Part shown: in pieces, positions 1 to 12,796 of the stretch
Position numbering within the stretch: position 1 is the stretch's first letter
Layout: every line of letters starts with the position of its first letter
Source: Hydractinia symbiolongicarpus
Lineage: Eukaryota > Cnidaria > Hydrozoa > Anthoathecata > Hydractiniidae
DNA length: 64,000 nucleotides
Assembly: GCF_029227915.1 (NCBI RefSeq)
Contig: NC_079885.1
Span: 1,860,001-1,924,000, forward strand
Direction: 5' to 3'
Translations under genes and position numbers: made by a program
The notes under the pieces: generated by a model
Told to the model about the DNA's origin: nothing
The model's database searches: none
What the model saw: the letters and a program-made list of their open reading frames with translations, nothing else

Positions 1-1823
1 CGGGATTTACGGGAAATCGTGGATTTTCGTTTGCCGGCGATTAAACTTCTTTTATTCAGCGTCCCATCAAATATGAAAATATTTTTGAAAACTACAAGTC
101 TCATGCGTTTAGTGGTAAAAAAATAATATAAACAATCGTTCGGGAAATGAATTTACTCCCTGGGTACTTTCTTTGTATACTTTTGACTATACGGACCGAG
201 TCCGGGATTTACGGGAAATCGCAGGTTTTTGTTTGCCGACGATTAAACTTCTTTTATTCAGCGTCTCATCAAAAATGAAAACATTTTTGAAAACTACAAG
301 TCTCATGCGTTTTAGTGGTGAAAAAATAATTTAAAAATTCGTTAGGGAAATAAGTTTACTCACTGGGTACTTTCCTTGTATACTTTTGACTATACGGGCC
401 AAGACCGGGATTTACGGGAAATTGCGGGTTTTCGTTTGCCGGCGATTAAAATTCTTTTATTCAGCGTCTCATCAAAAATGAAAACATTTTTGAAAACTAC
501 AAGTATCATGCGTTTTAGTGGTGAAAAAATAATTTAAAAAATCGTTCGGAAATGAGTTTACACCCTGGGTACTTTCTTTGTATACTTTTGACTATACGGG
601 CCGAGACCGGGATTTACGGGAAATTGCGGGTTTTCGTTTGCCGGCGATTAAACTTTTTTTATTCAGCTTCTCATCAAAAATGAAAAGATTTTTGAAAACT
701 ACAAGTCTCATGCGTTTTAATGGTGAAAAAATAATTTAAAAATTCGTTGGGGAAATAAGTTTACTCCCTGGGTACTTTCTTTGTATGCTTTTTACTATAC
801 GGGCCGAGTCCGGAATTTACGGGAAATCGCGGATTTTCGTTTGCCGGCGATTAAACTTCTTTTATTCAGCGTCTCATCAAAAATGAAAACATTTTTAAAA
901 ACTACAAGTGTCATGCGTTTCAGTGGTGAAAAAGTAATATAAACAATCGTTCGGGAAATGAATTTACTCCCTGGGTACTTTCTTTGTATACTTTTGACTA
1001 TACGGACCGAGTCCGGGATTTTCGGGAAATCGCAGGTTTTCGTTTACCGACGATTAAACTTCTTTTATTCAGCGTCTCATCAAAAATGAAAACATTTTTG
1101 AAAACTACAAGTCTCATGCGTTTTAGTGGTGAAAAAATAATTTAAAAATTCGTTAGGGAAATAAGTTTACTCACTGGGTACTTTCCTTGTATACTTTTGA
1201 CTATACGGGCCAAGACCGGGATTTACGGGAAATTGCGGGTTTTCGTTTGCCGGCGATTAAAATTCTTTTATTCAGCGTCTCATCAAAAATGAAAACATTT
1301 TTGAAAACTACAAGTATCATGCGTTTTAGTGGTGAAAAAATAATTTAAAAAATCGTTCGGAAATGAGTTTACACCCTGGGTACTTTCTTTGTATACTTTT
1401 GACTATACGGGCCGAGACCGGGATTTACGGGAAATTGCGGGTTTTCGTTTGCCGGCGATTAAACTTTTTTTATTCAGCTTCTCATCAAAAATGAAAAGAT
1501 TTTTGAAAACTACAAGTCTCATGCGTTTTAATGGTGAAAAAATAATTTAAAAATTCGTTGGGGAAATAAGTTTACTCCCTGGGTACTTTCTTTGTATGCT
1601 TTTTACTATACGGGCCGAGTCCGGAATTTACGGGAAATCGCGGATTTTCGTTTACCGACGATTAAACTTCTTTTATTCAGCGTCCCATCAAATATGAAAA
1701 TATTTTTGAAAACTACAAGTCTCATGCGTTTAGTGGTAAAAAAATAATATAAAAAATCGTTCGGGAAATGAGTTTACTCCCTGGGTACTTTCTTTGTATA
1801 CTTTTGACTATACGGGCCGAGTC
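1..1823 (+). repeat. 9-mer HOR of 1,823 bp, copy 1
   Basis: Nine monomers whose order is repeated exactly in the next 1,823 bases. Markers in order are CGTGGATTTTCG with CCCATCAAATATG; GGTTTTTGTTTGCCGACG; ATTAAAATTC with AAGTATCATG; AAAAGATTTTTG with TTTAATGGTG; AAGTGTCATGCGTTTCAG; TTTACCGACG; then second versions of the third and fourth types; and finally a CCCATCAAATATG monomer. Monomers 2-4 and 6-8 resemble each other, which suggests the 9-mer grew from a roughly 4-monomer (about 811 bp) sub-unit. Confidence 0.9.
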
Positions 1824-3646
1824 CGGGATTTACGGGAAATCGTGGATTTTCGTTTGCCGGCGATTAAACTTCTTTTATTCAGCGTCCCATCAAATATGAA
1901 AATATTTTTGAAAACTACAAGTCTCATGCGTTTAGTGGTAAAAAAATAATATAAACAATCGTTCGGGAAATGAATTTACTCCCTGGGTACTTTCTTTGTA
2001 TACTTTTGACTATACGGACCGAGTCCGGGATTTACGGGAAATCGCAGGTTTTTGTTTGCCGACGATTAAACTTCTTTTATTCAGCGTCTCATCAAAAATG
2101 AAAACATTTTTGAAAACTACAAGTCTCATGCGTTTTAGTGGTGAAAAAATAATTTAAAAATTCGTTAGGGAAATAAGTTTACTCACTGGGTACTTTCCTT
2201 GTATACTTTTGACTATACGGGCCAAGACCGGGATTTACGGGAAATTGCGGGTTTTCGTTTGCCGGCGATTAAAATTCTTTTATTCAGCGTCTCATCAAAA
2301 ATGAAAACATTTTTGAAAACTACAAGTATCATGCGTTTTAGTGGTGAAAAAATAATTTAAAAAATCGTTCGGAAATGAGTTTACACCCTGGGTACTTTCT
2401 TTGTATACTTTTGACTATACGGGCCGAGACCGGGATTTACGGGAAATTGCGGGTTTTCGTTTGCCGGCGATTAAACTTTTTTTATTCAGCTTCTCATCAA
2501 AAATGAAAAGATTTTTGAAAACTACAAGTCTCATGCGTTTTAATGGTGAAAAAATAATTTAAAAATTCGTTGGGGAAATAAGTTTACTCCCTGGGTACTT
2601 TCTTTGTATGCTTTTTACTATACGGGCCGAGTCCGGAATTTACGGGAAATCGCGGATTTTCGTTTGCCGGCGATTAAACTTCTTTTATTCAGCGTCTCAT
2701 CAAAAATGAAAACATTTTTAAAAACTACAAGTGTCATGCGTTTCAGTGGTGAAAAAGTAATATAAACAATCGTTCGGGAAATGAATTTACTCCCTGGGTA
2801 CTTTCTTTGTATACTTTTGACTATACGGACCGAGTCCGGGATTTACGGGAAATCGCAGGTTTTCGTTTACCGACGATTAAACTTCTTTTATTCAGCGTCT
2901 CATCAAAAATGAAAACATTTTTGAAAACTACAAGTCTCATGCGTTTTAGTGGTGAAAAAATAATTTAAAAATTCGTTAGGGAAATAAGTTTACTCACTGG
3001 GTACTTTCCTTGTATACTTTTGACTATACGGGCCAAGACCGGGATTTACGGGAAATTGCGGGTTTTCGTTTGCCGGCGATTAAAATTCTTTTATTCAGCG
3101 TCTCATCAAAAATGAAAACATTTTTGAAAACTACAAGTATCATGCGTTTTAGTGGTGAAAAAATATTTTAAAAAATCGTTCGGAAATGAGTTTACACCCT
3201 GGGTACTTTCTTTGTATACTTTTGACTATACGGGCCGAGACCGGGATTTACGGGAAATTGCGGGTTTTCGTTTGCCGGCGATTAAACTTCTTTTATTCAG
3301 CGTCTCATCAAAAATGAAAAGATTTTTGAAAACTACAAGTCTCATGCGTTTTAATGGTGAAAAAATAATTTAAAAATTCGTTGGGGAAATAAGTTTACTC
3401 CCTGGGTACTTTCTTTGTATGCTTTTTACTATACGGGCCGAGTCCGGAATTTACGGGAAATCGCGGATTTTCGTTTGCCGGCGAATAAACTTCTTTTATT
3501 CAGCGTCCCATCAAATATGAAAATATTTTTGAAAACTACAAGTCTCATGCGTTTAGTGGTAAAAAAATAATATAAAAAATCGTTCGGGAAATGAGTTTAC
3601 TCCCTGGGTACTTTCTTTGTATACTTTTGACTATACGGGCCGAGTC
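1824..3646 (+). repeat. 9-mer HOR of 1,823 bp, copy 2
   Basis: The CGTGGATTTTCG landmark at 1 recurs at 1,824, and GGTTTTTGTTTGCCGACG near 225 recurs near 2,048. About seven differences from copy 1 were found by eye: one near 1,031/2,854, one near 3,166, two near 1,462-1,478 (TTCTTTTATTCAGCG replaces TTTTTTTATTCAGCT), and three in the ninth monomer (TTTACCGACGATT against TTTGCCGGCGAAT). Such low divergence implies a recent tandem duplication. Confidence 0.9.
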
Positions 3647-3960
3647 CGGGATTTACAAGAAATCGCAGGTTTTCGTTTGCCGGCGATTAAACTTCTTTTA
3701 TTCAGCGTCTCATCAAAATTGAAAACATTTTTGAAAACTACAAGTCTCATGCGTTTAGTGGTAAAAAAATAATATAAAAAATCGTTCGGGAAATGAATTT
3801 ACTCCCTGGGTACTTTCTTTGTATACTTTTGACTATACGGACCGAGTCCGGGATTTACGGGAAATCGCAGGTTTTCGTTTGCCGACGATTAAACTTCTTT
3901 TATTCAGCGTCTCATAAAAAATGAAAACATTTTTGAAAACTACAAGTTTCATGCGTTTTA
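3647..3960 (+). repeat. Remnant of the first family, ending in a chimeric monomer
   Basis: After the second 9-mer come one monomer with TTTACAAGAAATCG and part of a TTTGCCGACG monomer. The latter changes character at about 3,945-3,975: its left part matches monomer 2 of the 9-mer, while its right part carries GTGGTGAAATAATAATTT and continues as family 2. This is a switch between two repeat lineages within one monomer. Confidence 0.75.
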
Positions 3961-5201
3961 GTGGTGAAATAATAATTTAAAAAATCGTATGAGAAATGAG
4001 TTTACTCCCTGGGTACTTCCTTTGTATATTTTGACTATACGGGCCGAGTCCAGTATTTACGGGAAATCGCAGGTTTTCGTTTGCCGGCCATTAAACTTCT
4101 TTTATTCAGCGTCTCATCAAAAATAAAAACATTTTTAAAAACTACAAGTCTCATGCGTTTTAGTGGTGAAAAAGTAATTTAAAAAATCGTTTGGGAAATG
4201 AGTTTACTCCCTGGGTACTTTCTTTGTATACTTTTGACTATACGGGCCAAGCCGGATTTACGGGAAATCGCGGGTTTTCGTTTGCCGTTGATTAAACTTC
4301 TTTTATTCAGCGTCTCATCAAAAATGAAAACATTTTTAAAAACTACAAGTCTTATGCGTTTTAGTGGTGAAAAAATAATTTAAAAAATCGTTCTGGAAAT
4401 GAGTTTACTCACAGGGCACTTTCTTTGTATACATTCGACTATACGGGCCGAGTCCAGGATTTACGGGAAATCGCAGGTTTTCGTTTGCCGGCGATTAAAC
4501 TTCTTTTATTCAGCGCCTCATCAAAAATGAAAACATTTTTAAAAACTACAAGTCTTATGCGTTTTAGTGGTGAAAAAATAATTTAAAAAATCGTTCGGGA
4601 AATGAGTTTACTCCCTGGGTACTTTCATTGTATACTTTTGACTATACGGGCCGAGTCCGGGATTTAGGGAAATCGCAGGTTTTCGTTTGCCGGCGATTAA
4701 ACTGCTTTTATTCAGCGTCTCATCAAAAATGAAAACATTCTTGAAAACTACAAGCCTCATGCGTTTCAGTGATGAAATAATAATTTAAAAAATCGTTTGG
4801 GAAATGAGTTTACTCCCTGGGTATTTTCTTTGTATACTTTTGACTATACGGGCCGAGTCCAGGATTTACGGGAAATCGCAGGTTTTCGTTTGCCGGCGAT
4901 TAAACTTCTTTTATTCAGCGTCTCATCAAAAATGAAAACATTTTTAAAAACTACAAGTCTTATGCGCTTTAGTGGTGAAAAAATAATTTAAAAAATCGTT
5001 CGGGAAATGAGTTTACTCCCTGGGTACTTTCTTTGTATACTTTTGACTATACGGGCCGAGTCCGGGATTTAGGGAAATCGCAGGTTTTCGTTTGCCGGCG
5101 ATTAAACTGCTTTTATTCAGTGTCTCATCAAAAATGAAAACATTCTTGAAAACTACAAGCCTCATGCGTTTTAGTGATGAAATAATAATTTAAAAAATCG
5201 T

Positions 5202-5607
5202 TTGGTAAATGAGTTTACTCCCTGGGTACTTTCTTTGTATACTTTTGACTATACGGGCCGAGTCCAGGATTTACGGGAAATCGCAGGTTTTCGTTTGCCG
5301 GCGATTAAACTTCTTTTATTCAGCGTCTCATCAAAAATGAAAACATTCTTGAAAACTACAAGCCTCATGCGTTTTAGTGATGAAATAATAATTTAAAAAA
5401 TCGTTTGGTAAATGAGTTTACTCCCTGGGTACTTTCTTTGTATACTTTTGACTATACGGGCCGAGTCCAGGATTTACGGGAAATCGCAGGTTTTCGTTTG
5501 CCGGCGATTAAACTTCTTTTATTCAGCGTCTCATCAAAAATGAAAACATTTTTAAAAACTACAAGTGTCATGCGTTTCAGTGGTGAAAAAGTAATTTAAA
5601 AAATCGT
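5202..5607 (+). repeat. Local one-monomer tandem duplication
   Basis: Two adjacent monomers share the rare TTTGGTAAATGAG and GTCCAGGATTTACG. The ones before and within also share AAGCCTCATG and AGTGATGAAATAATAAT. The two starts are exactly 203 bases apart (5,202 and 5,405), while the related stretch at 11,280-11,680 has only one such copy. Confidence 0.7.
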
Positions 5608-5809
5608 TCGGGAAATGAGTTTACTCCCTGGGTACTTTCTTTGTATACTTTTGACTATACGGGCCAAGCTGGGATTTACGGGAAATCGCGCGTTTTCGTT
5701 TGCCGGCGATTAAACTTCTTTTATTCAGCGTCTCATCAAAAATGAAAACATTCTTGAAAACTACAAGTCTCATGCGTTTTAGTGGTGAAAAAGTAATTTA
5801 AAAAATCGT

Positions 5810-6215
5810 TCGGGAAATGAGTTTACTCCCTGGGTACTTTCTTTGTATACTTTTAACTATACGGGCCAAGCCCGGGATTTACGGGAAATCGCAGGTTCTT
5901 GTTTGCCTGCGATTAAACTGTTTTTATTCAGCGTCTCATCAAAAATGAAAACATTCTTGAAAACTACAAGTCTCATGCGTTTTAGTGGTGAAATAATAAT
6001 TTAAAAAATCGTTTGGGAAATGAGTTTACTCCCTGGGTACTTTCTTTGTATACTTTTGACTATACTGGCCAAGCCCGGGATTTACGGGAAATCGCAGGTT
6101 CTCGTTTGCCTGCGATTAAACTGTTTTTATTCAGCGTCTCATCAAAAATGAAAACATTCTTGAAAACTACAAGTCTCATGCGTTTTAGTGGTGAAATAAT
6201 AATTTAAAAAATCGT
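5810..6215 (+). repeat. Local one-monomer tandem duplication
   Basis: Copies 5,810-6,012 and 6,013-6,215 share the otherwise rare GTTTGCCTGCG and ACTGTTTTTATTC, plus GGTTCTCG or its variant GGTTCTTG. A single unequal exchange one monomer out of register explains this. Confidence 0.75.
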
Positions 6216-6619
6216 TTGGGAAATGAGTTTACTCCCTGGGTACTTTCTTTGTATACTTTTGACTATACGGGCCGAGTCCAGGATTTACGGGAAATCGCAC
6301 GTTTTCGTTTGCCGGCGATTAAACTTCTTTTATTCAGCGTCTCATCAAAAATGAAAACATTTTTAAAAACTACAAGTCTCATGCGTTTCAGTGGTGAAAA
6401 AGTAATTTAAAAAAATCGTTCGGGAAATGAGTTTACTCCCTGGGTACTTTATTTGTATACTTTTGACTATACGGGCCAAGCCGGGATTTACGGGAAATCG
6501 CGGATTTCGTTTGCCGGCGATTAAACCTCTTTTATTCAGCGTCCCATCAAATATGAAAACATTTTTGAAAACTACAAGTCTCATGCGTTTTAGTGGTGAA
6601 AAAATAATATAAACAATCG

Positions 6620-8620
6620 TTCGGGAAATGAGTTTACTCCCTGGGTACTTTCTTTGTATGCTTTTTACTATACGGGCCGAGTCCGGAATTTACGGGAAAT
6701 CGCGGATTTTCGTTTGCCGGCGAATAAACTTCTTTTATTCAGCGTCCCATCAAATATGAAAATATTTTTGAAAACTACAAGTCTCATGCGTTTAGTGGTA
6801 AAAAAATAATATAAAAAATCGTTCGGGAAATGAGTTTACTCCCTGGTTACTTTCTTTGTATACTTTTGACTATACGGGCCGAGTCCGGGATTTACGGGAA
6901 ATCGTGGATTTTCGTTTGCCGGCGATTAAACTTCTTTTATTCAGCGTCCCATCAAATATGAAAATATTTTTGAAAACTACAAGTCTCATGCGTTTAGTGG
7001 TAAAAAAATAATATAAACAATCGTTCGGGAAATGAATTTACTCCCTGGGTACTTTCTTTGTATACTTTTGACTATACGGACCGAGTCCGGGATTTACGGG
7101 AAATCGCAGGTTTTTGTTTGCCGACGATTAAACTTCTTTTATTCAGCGTCTCATCAAAAATGAAAACATTTTTGAAAACTACAAGTCTCATGCGTTTTAG
7201 TGGTGAAAAAATAATTTAAAAATTCGTTAGGGAAATAAGTTTACTCACTGGGTACTTTCCTTGTATACTTTTGACTATACGGGCCAAGACCGGGATTTAC
7301 GGGAAATTGCGGGTTTTCGTTTGCCGGCGATTAAAATTCTTTTATTCAGCGTCTCATCAAAAATGAAAACATTTTTGAAAACTACAAGTATCATGCGTTT
7401 TAGTGGTGAAAAAATAATTTAAAAAATCGTTCGGAAATGAGTTTACACCCTGGGTACTTTCTTTGTATACTTTTGACTATACGGGCCGAGACCGGGATTT
7501 ACGGGAAATTGCGGGTTTTCGTTTGCCGGCGATTAAACTTTTTTTATTCAGCTTCTCATCAAAAATGAAAAGATTTTTGAAAACTACAAGTCTCATGCGT
7601 TTTAATGGTGAAAAAATAATTTAAAAATTCGTTGGGGAAATAAGTTTACTCCCTGGGTACTTTCTTTGTATGCTTTTTACTATACGGGCCGAGTCCGGAA
7701 TTTACGGGAAATCGCGGATTTTCGTTTGCCGGCGAATAAACTTCTTTTATTCAGCGTCCCATCAAATATGAAAATATTTTTGAAAACTACAAGTCTCATG
7801 CGTTTAGTGGTAAAAAAATAATATAAAAAATCGTTCGGGAAATGAGTTTACTCCCTGGGTACTTTCCTTGTATATTTTGACTATACGGGCCGAGTCCGGG
7901 ATTTACGGGAAATCGCAGGTTTTCGTTTGCCGGCGATTAAACTTCTTTTATTCAGCGTCTCATCAAAAATGAAAACATTTTTGAAAACTACAAGTCTCAT
8001 GCGTTTAGTGGTAAAAAAATAATATAAAAAATCGTTCGGGAAATGAATTTACTCCCTGGGTACTTTCTTTGTATACTTTTGACTATACGGACCGAGTCCG
8101 GGATTTACGGGAAATCGCAGGTTTTCGTTTGCCGACGATTAAACTTCTTTTATTCAGCGTCTCATCAAAAATGAAAACATTTTTGAAAACTACAAGTCTC
8201 ATGCGTTTTAGTGGTGAAAAAATAATTTAAAAATTCGTTAGGGAAATAAGTTTACTCACTGGGTACTTTCCTTGTATACTTTTGACTATACGGGCCAAGA
8301 CCGGGATTTACGGGAAATTGCGGGTTTTCGTTTGCCGGCGATTAAAATTCTTTTATTCAGCGTCTCATCAAAAATGAAAACATTTTTGAAAACTACAAGT
8401 ATCATGCGTTTTAGTGGTGAAAAAATAATTTAAAAAATCGTTCGGAAATGAGTTTACACCCTGGGTACTTCCTTTGTATACTTTTGACTATACGGGCCGA
8501 GACCGGGATTTACGGGAAATTGCGGGTTTTCGTTTGCTGGCGATTAAACTTCTTTTATTCAGCGTCTCATCAAAAATGAAAACATTTTTGAAAACTACAA
8601 GTCTCATACGTTTTAGCGGT
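6620..8620 (+). repeat. First-family block (second occurrence)
   Basis: CGTGGATTTTCG at about 6,898 and GGTTTTTGTTTGCCGACG at about 7,107 copy the first-family monomers with an offset of 5,062 bases from 1,824. Four monomers follow the 9-mer order, and then a CCCATCAAATATG monomer takes the place of the fifth. The block ends in a chimeric monomer at about 8,600-8,635, where GTCTCATACGTTTTAGCGG leads into GAAATAATAATTT and family 2 resumes. Confidence 0.8.
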
Positions 8621-11600
8621 GAAATAATAATTTAAAAAATCGTTTGGGAAATGAGTTTACTCCCTGGGTACTTTCTTTGTATACTTTTGACTATACGGGC
8701 CGAGTCCAGGATTTACGGGAAATCGCAGGTTGTCGTTTGCCGGCGATTAAACTTCTTTTATTCAGCGTCTCATCAAAAATGAAAACATTTTTAAAAACTA
8801 CAAGTCTCATGCGTTTTAGTGGTGAAAAAGTAATTTAAAAAATCGTTTGGGAAATGAGTATACTCCCTGGGTACTTTCTTTGTATACTTTTGACTATACG
8901 GGCCAAGCCCGGTATGTACGGGAAATCGCAGGTTTTCGTTTGCCGGCGATTAAACTGCTTTTATTCAGCGTCTCATCAAAAATGAAAACATTTGTAAAAA
9001 CTACAAGTCTTATGCGTTTTAGTGGTGAAAAAATAATTTAAAAAATCGTTCTGGAAATGAGTTTACTCCCTGGGTACTTTCTTTGTATACTTTTGACTAT
9101 ACGGGCCGAGTCCAGGAATTACGGGAAATCGCAGGTTTTCGTTTGCCGGCCATTAAACTTCTTTTATTCAGCGTCTCATCAAAAATAAAAACATTTTTAA
9201 AAACTACAAGTCTCATGCGTTTTAATGGTGAAAAAATAATTTAAAAAATCGTTCGGGAAATGAGTTTACTCCCTGGGTACTTTCATTGTATACTTTTGAC
9301 TATACGGGCCGAGTCCGGGATTTAGGGAAATCGCAAGTTTTCGTTTGCCGGCGATTAAACTGCTTTTATTCAGCGTCTCATCAAAAATGAAAACAATCTT
9401 GAAAACTACAAGCCTCATGCGTTTTAGTGATGAAATAATAATTTAAAAAATCGTTTGGGAAATGAGTTTACTCCCTGGGTACTTTCTTTGTATACTTTTG
9501 ACTATACGGGCCGAGTCCAGGATTTACGGGAAATCGCAGGTTTTCGTTTGCCGGCGATTAAACTTCTTTTATTCAGCGTCTCATCAAAAATAAAAACATT
9601 TTTAAAAACTACAAGTGTCATGCGGTTTAGTGGTGAAAAAGTAATTTAAAAAATCGTTCGGGAAATGAGTTTACTCCCTGGGTACTTTCTTTGTATACTT
9701 TTGACTATACGGGCCAAGCCGGGATTTACGGGAAATCGCGGGTTTTCGTTTGCCGGCGATTAAACTTCTTTTATTCAGCGTCTCATCAAAAATGAAAACA
9801 TTCTTGAAAACTACAAGTCTCATGCGTTTTAGTGGTGAAAAAGTAATTTAAAAAATCGTTCGGGAAATGAGTTTACTCCCTGGGTACTTTCTTTGTATAC
9901 TTTTGACTATACGGGCCCAGCCCGGGATTTACGGGAAATCGCAGGTTCTCGTTTGCCGGCGATTAAACTGCTTTTATTCAGCGTCTCATCAAAAATGAAA
10001 ACATTCTTGAAAACTACAAGTCTCATGCGTTTTAGTGGTGAAATAATAATTTAAAAAATCGTTTGAGAAATGAGTTTACTCCCTGGGTACTTTCTTTGTA
10101 TACTTTTGACTATACGGGCCGAGTCCAGTATTTACGGGAAATCGCAGGTTTTCGTTTGCCGGCCATTAAACTTCTTTTATTCAGCGTCTCATCAAAAATA
10201 AAAACATTTTTAAAAACTACAAGTCTCATGCGTTTTAGTGGTGAAAAAGTAATTTAAAAAATCGTTTGGGAAATGAGTTTACTCCCTGGGTACTTTCTTT
10301 GTATACTTTTGACTATACGGGCCAAGCCAGGATTTACGGGAAATCGCGGGTTTTCGTTTGCCGTTGATTAAACTTCTTTTATTCAGCGTCTCATCAAAAA
10401 TGAAAACATTTTTAAAAACTACAAGTCTTATGCGTTTTAGTGGTGAAAAAATAATTTAAAAAATCGTTCTGGAAATGAGTTTACTCACAGGGTACTTTCT
10501 TTGTATACATTCGACTATACGGGCCGAGTCCAGGATTTACGGGAAATCGCAGGTTTTCGTTTGCCGGCGATTAAACTTCTTTTATTCAGCGTCTCATCAA
10601 AAATGAAAACATTTTTAAAAACTACAAGTCTTATGCGTTTTAGTGGTGAAAAAATAATTTAAAAAATCGTTCGGGAAATGAGTTTACTCCCTGGGTACTT
10701 TCATTGTATACTTTTGACTATACGGGCCGAGTCCGGGATTTAGGGAAATCGCAGGTTTTCGTTTGCCGGCGATTAAACTGCTTTTATTCAGCGTCTCATC
10801 AAAAATGAAAACATTCTTGAAAACTACAAGCCTCATGCGTTTTAGTGATGAAATAATAATTTAAAAAATCGTTTGGGAAATGAGTTTACTCCCTGGGTAT
10901 TTTCTTTGTATACTTTTGACTATACGGGCCGAGTCCAGGATTTACGGGAAATCGCAGGTTTTCGTTTGCCGGCGATTAAACTTGTTTCATTCAGCGTCTC
11001 ATCAAAAATGAAAACATTCTTGAAAACTACAAGTCTCATGCGTTTTAGTGGTGAAATAATAATTTAAAAAATCGTTTGGGAAATGAGTTTACTCCCTGGG
11101 TACTTTCTTTGTATACTTTTGACTATACGGGCCGAGTCCAGGATTTACGGGAAATCGCAGGTTTTCGTTTGCCGGCGATTAAACTTCTTTTATTCAGCGT
11201 CTCATCAAAAATGAAAATATTTTTAAAAACTACAAGTCTTATGCGCTTTAGTGGTGAAAAAATAATTTAAAAAATCGTTCGGGAAATGAGTTTACTCCCT
11301 GGGTACTTTCTTTGTATACTTTTGACTATACGGGCCGAGTCCGGGATTTAGGGAAATAGCAGGTTTTCGTTTGCCGGCGATTAAACTGCTTTTATTCAGC
11401 GTCTCATCAAAAATGAAAACATTCTTGAAAACTACAAGCCTCATGCGTTTTAGTGATGAAATAATAATTTAAAAAATCGTTTGGGAAATGAGTTTACTCC
11501 CTGGGTACTTTCTTTGTATACTTTTGACTATACGGGCCGAGTCCAGGATTTACGGGAAATCGCAGGTTTTCGTTTGCCGGCGATTAAACTTCTTTTATTC

Positions 11601-12014
11601 AGCGTCTCATCAAAAATGAAAACATTTTTAAAAACTACAAGTGTCATGCGTTTTAGTGGTGAAAAAGTAATTTAAAAAATCGTTCGGGAAATGAGTTTAC
11701 TCCCTGGGTACTTTCTTTGTATACTTTTGACTATACGGGCCAAGCTGGGATTTACGGGAAATCGCGCGTTTTCGTTTGCCGGCGATTAAACTTCTTTTAT
11801 TCAGCGTCTCATCAAAAATGAAAACATTCTTGAAAACTACAAGTCTCATGCGTTTTAGTGGTGAAAAGATAATTTAAAAAATCGTTCTGGAAATGAGTTT
11901 ACTCACAGGGTACTTTCTTTGTATACATTCGACTATGCGGGCCAAGCCCGGGATTTACGGGAAATCGCGGGTTTTCGTTTTCCGGCGATTAAACCGCTTT
12001 CATTAAGCGTCTCA

Positions 12015-12036
12015 TCAAAAATGAAAACATTTTTGA
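12015..12036. repeat. Perfect inverted repeat inside a monomer (9-bp arms, 4-nt loop)
   Basis: One example of a dyad present in nearly every monomer. The arm TCAAAAATG, the spacer AAAA and the arm CATTTTTGA follow each other directly, and the arms are exact reverse complements. Variants weaken it. Monomers with CATTTTTAA lose the outer C-G pair. The AAAAGATTTTTG subfamily loses the pair next to the loop. The CATCAAATATG subfamily has one mismatch and one G-T wobble. No variant restores pairing by a compensating change, so a selected hairpin is not demonstrated. The block is also rich in short A and T tracts, which could bend DNA. Confidence 0.85.
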
Positions 12037-12753
12037 AAACTACAAGTCTCATGCGTTTTAGTGGTGAAAAAAAAATTTAAAAAATCGTTCGGGAAATGAG
12101 TTTACCCCCTGGGTACTTTCTTTGTATGCTTTTTACTATACGGGCCGAGTCCGGGATTTACGGGAAATCGCGGATTTTCGCTTGCCGGCGAATAAACTTC
12201 TTTTATTCAGCGTCCCATCAAATATGAAAATATTTTTGAAAACTACAAGTCTCATGCGTTTAGTGGTAAAAAAATAATATAAACAATCGTTCGGGAAATG
12301 AGTTTACTCCCTGGGTACTTTCTTTGTATACTTTTGACTATACGGGCCGAGTCCGGGATTTACGGGAAATCGCAGGTTTTCGTTTGCCGGCGATTTAACC
12401 TCTTTCATTAAGCGTCTCATCAAAAATGAAAACATTTTTGAAAACTACAAGTCTCATGCGTTTAGTGGTAAAAAAATAATATAAACAATCTTTCGGGAAA
12501 TGAGTTTACTCCCTGGGTACTTTCTTTGTATACTTTTGACTATACGGGCCGAGTCCGGGATTTACGGGAAATCGCAGGTTTTCGTTTGCCGGCGATTTAA
12601 CCTCTTTCATTAAGCGTCTCATCAAAAATGAAAACATTTTTGAAAACTACAAGTCTCATGCGTTTTAGTGGTGAAAAAGTAATTTAAAAAATCGTTCGGG
12701 AAATGAGTTTACTCCCTGGGTACTTTCTTTGTATACTTTTGACTATACGGGCC

Positions 12754-12764
12754 GAGTCTACGGG
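12754..12764 (+). repeat. 7-bp-deletion monomer marker, copy 1 of 9
   Basis: GAGTCTACGGG replaces the usual GAGTCCGGGATTTACGGG, a loss of seven bases. The same change is found at 18,823, 22,660, 25,078, 26,083, 28,709, 30,932, 34,775 and 39,835. In most cases it lies about 540-550 bases after a TTTACCCCCTGGG monomer, in that lineage's fixed order. It occurs nowhere outside 12.7-39.9 kb in this window. Confidence 0.85.
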
Positions 12765-12796
12765 AAATCGCAGGTTTTCGATTGCCGGCGATTAAA

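Larger units (their letters stand above)
3961..6620 (+). repeat. Family 2 block (first occurrence)
   Basis: Monomers here match those at 10,040 onward with an offset of 6,075: GTCCAGTATTTACG at about 4,049 and 10,124, GCCGTTGATT, CTCACAGGG, ACTTTCATTG and GATTTAGGG all keep their order. Near 4,900 one monomer present at 10,980-11,180 is missing, so the two neighbours are fused here. The block is flanked on both sides by first-family monomers. Confidence 0.8.
8620..12796 (+). repeat. Family 2 block, reference order
   Basis: From 10,063 the monomer order is: GTTTGAGAAATG with GTCCAGTATTT; GCCGTTGATT; CTCACAGGG with ATTCGACTATACG; ACTTTCATTG with GATTTAGGG; GGGTATTTTC with ACTTGTTTCATTC; GCGCTTTAG; GATTTAGGG again; AAGTGTCATG; CAAGCTGGG with CGCGCGTTTTCG; CTCACAGGG with ACTATGCGGG and CCGCTTTCATTAAG; TTTACCCCCTGGG with TGCTTTTTAC; two CTCTTTCATTAAG monomers; and a 7-bp-deletion monomer. 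The part 10,063-12,040 recurs at 14,917-16,894 (offset 4,854). The part 11,741-13,010 recurs at 17,810-19,079 (offset 6,069). Confidence 0.8.

Noticed and set aside
300-360. Telomere-like TTAGGG in CGTTAGGGAAATAAG and GATTTAGGG
   Set aside because: It occurs at most once per 203 bp as a base variant of CGTTCGGG or of TTTACGGG, never in tandem.
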